Below, piece by piece: positions 7,168 through 8,674 of a stretch of 8,674 nucleotides of DNA. Position 1 is the first letter of the stretch. Each line of letters starts with the position of its first letter. Source of the DNA: an uncultured Lachnospiraceae bacterium (GTDB taxonomy: Bacteria; Bacillota; Clostridia; Lachnospirales; Lachnospiraceae); NCBI GenBank assembly GCA_946406305.1, contig CAMJKC010000069.1, positions 1 through 8,674 on the forward strand, in the 5' to 3' direction. Position numbers and translations under genes: made by a program. Below the pieces are notes generated by a model. That model saw nothing but the letters and a program-made list of their open reading frames with translations, was not told the DNA's origin and made no database searches.

Positions 7168-8674
7168 TTAACAAAATGCTTATCATAATACTCAAGCACC
7201 AATTCCTTGCCCTTATCATTTAAATCTATTTTATTATTCTTACAAATATTAAACAAATCTTCTATTGTTAACTGCTGATAATCTGTAACAAGTGAATCTA
7301 TTTTACTAAATAATAATTCTTTTTCTTCTTTTTCTCTTTTTTCTATTACACTTGTATTATATTGTTTTAAATAATCCTTATATAAGTCTTTTTTATCTTC
7401 ATCTAATTTATAAACAAAATCTAAATACTCAATAGTATTTAAATCTTTATATGAATATAAATCATCTAAATTAATATCTTGTAACATATTGATATTATAC
7501 TCATTCTTTATTCTCATTGCATAATCTTCTCGTAACATTATTCTGTTCAATCGTTCATTTATAACTCTGTTAGATAATTCATCAAATATCTTATCATCAT
7601 TAATAATGTTTTTACCATACAAATACTGATTGTTATAGATATCAATATCATTAATTATCATTTGCCTTTTATCAACATTATCACTAAATGGCAAATTAGT
7701 TTTATAAAAATGTTCAAATATGTTTCTATTCTTTAAAAATACATTTTTCGAATTAACATATTCAATATGTAAAACATTAAATCCTTTAATATTCTTATAT
7801 TTCATTTGTTTAATTTCATAAATATTCTCATTAGCACAAATAGAAAATATTGGATTAAAGTCAATATCATATCCAACACAAATTCCAACTTGAATCTTTC
7901 CATTTTCATCACAATATGTTCCTAAATCTCCAATATCTATTGAATTAGGAAACACATTATTATTCTGTAAATTGGGGAATATTTCCATAAAAGGATTATT
8001 GTTATTTATAAAATCATAAAAATTATCACTAATAAATCCAAAACAATTACGCAGAATATTTAAGATATATTCTTTACTATTAAGAGTTAATACTAAATGA
8101 TTGTAATTGTTATTTCCTATTTGAGAAATAGTAGAAATTTTATCTATACTTGATTTATAATAATTATTATTCTTATTCCAATGTGCATCAGCTAAAAAAT
8201 CTATTGGATAATCATAAGTATATGTCTTATATTCAATTCCATAGTTTTTACTAAAATGCTCAATAGAATCATTAAACTCTATACTACCTGTCCAACCCAA
8301 TATGTATTTTTGAAATCCGATTTTGCTTTTTCTTGTGTTAGGAACTACAGCTTTTTCAATTCCAGTCTTAGGTATATCAACATACAAATAATCATCATTT
8401 TCATTACCTTTTAATAATTCTTTTGTATCAATATCAATGTATAAACTATTCCATTTATTTTGTTTTTTATTAATTATCCCACCAACATAAACAATATTTC
8501 TTAGTATCCCCTTATAAGTATGATTATTTATGTATTCTATTTTTTTATTACTTTTTACAATATTATCAATATATATTTTCTCATTTTTATTATTAAATAA
8601 AAATATTAATATTATAAAAAAAAATATCATCAATAGTATAAATAATATTAATATATAATTATTAAGTTTTTTAT
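7161..8674 (-). CDS. Membrane-anchored protein with a possible degenerate NlpC/P60-like domain (5' end beyond the right edge)
   Basis: The frame is open from the right edge to the stop at 7161-7163, giving at least 504 codons. An internal TTG at 8633 gives 490 residues, but it has no ribosome binding site. The codons upstream of it (KKLNNYILILFIL) complete a signal-anchor helix, so the true start lies just outside the window. Numbered from that TTG, residues 1-13 finish the membrane helix; the lysines before it predict that the rest is outside the cell. Residues about 187-270 resemble the NlpC/P60 cysteine peptidase core: RNCFGFIS (Cys197), SIDIGDLGTY (231-240), then IQVGICVGYD (247-256), where relatives have HVGI. 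The catalytic His is thus Gln248, and activity is doubtful. Residues about 315-490 are charged and helical (KREKEEKELL at 432-441). Composition is very rich in Asn and Ile. Its frame probably continued into 6952-7167. No firm family assignment is made. Confidence 0.7.
   Translation of the reverse strand, partial: KKLNNYILILFILLMIFFFIILIFLFNNKNEKIYIDNIVKSNKKIEYINNHTYKGILRNIVYVGGIINKKQNKWNSLYIDIDTKELLKGNENDDYLYVDIPKTGIEKAVVPNTRKSKIGFQKYILGWTGSIEFNDSIEHFSKNYGIEYKTYTYDYPIDFLADAHWNKNNNYYKSSIDKISTISQIGNNNYNHLVLTLNSKEYILNILRNCFGFISDNFYDFINNNNPFMEIFPNLQNNNVFPNSIDIGDLGTYCDENGKIQVGICVGYDIDFNPIFSICANENIYEIKQMKYKNIKGFNVLHIEYVNSKNVFLKNRNIFEHFYKTNLPFSDNVDKRQMIINDIDIYNNQYLYGKNIINDDKIFDELSNRVINERLNRIMLREDYAMRIKNEYNINMLQDINLDDLYSYKDLNTIEYLDFVYKLDEDKKDLYKDYLKQYNTSVIEKREKEEKELLFSKIDSLVTDYQQLTIEDLFNICKNNKIDLNDKGKELVLEYYDKHFVKK

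Noticed and set aside
1..8674. CRISPR arrays, tRNA or rRNA genes, insertion sequences
   Set aside because: No regularly spaced direct repeats, no tRNA-like cloverleaf with a CCA end or TTC loop, and no transposase or terminal inverted repeats were seen.

Overview
The window looks like a chromosomal segment of a very AT-rich, low-GC Gram-positive anaerobe (Bacillota, probably a clostridial lineage). Four things suggest this: a GdpP-type cyclic-di-AMP phosphodiesterase lies directly before rplI and dnaB, an arrangement typical of Bacillota; there are two lipoprotein-type exported proteins; ribosome binding sites resemble AGGAGG; and Lys, Ile, Asn and AGA codons dominate. Every gene I can support is on the minus strand, so the window is described from right to left in transcriptional order.

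Right part (about 5897 to 8674): an accessory, unrecognised operon. It starts with a large protein that has an N-terminal membrane anchor and whose 5' end lies beyond the right edge. Its middle resembles an NlpC/P60 peptidase fold that has kept the Cys but lost the His. The reading frame closes at 7161, but a 71-codon open stretch in another frame follows and fits as the true C-terminus after a one-base indel. A small gene of about 71 codons comes next, also broken by an apparent one-base indel. It is coupled by a TAATG overlap to a 282-residue protein with a C-terminal membrane helix. A rho-independent terminator at 5714-5747 closes this unit.

Intergenic gap (5499 to 5896): it holds the terminator, a good sigma-A type promoter (TTGATT-17 bp-TATAAT) for the next unit, and otherwise AT-rich sequence without a convincing gene.

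Left part (1 to 5498): five tightly packed genes, read as one likely transcription unit. They are potD (polyamine-binding lipoprotein), a CapA-family metallophosphatase-like lipoprotein, gdpP (c-di-AMP phosphodiesterase with a TTG start), rplI (ribosomal protein L9) and dnaB (replicative helicase, cut by the left edge). Gaps are 10, 19, 0 and 2 bases, and several ribosome binding sites lie inside the preceding gene. The unit therefore joins an exported polyamine sensor or uptake component and a cell-surface enzyme to c-di-AMP turnover, a ribosomal protein and DNA replication. The gdpP-rplI-dnaB core is the known conserved part. The potD-capA leader is less usual, and no potABC transporter genes are visible in the window.
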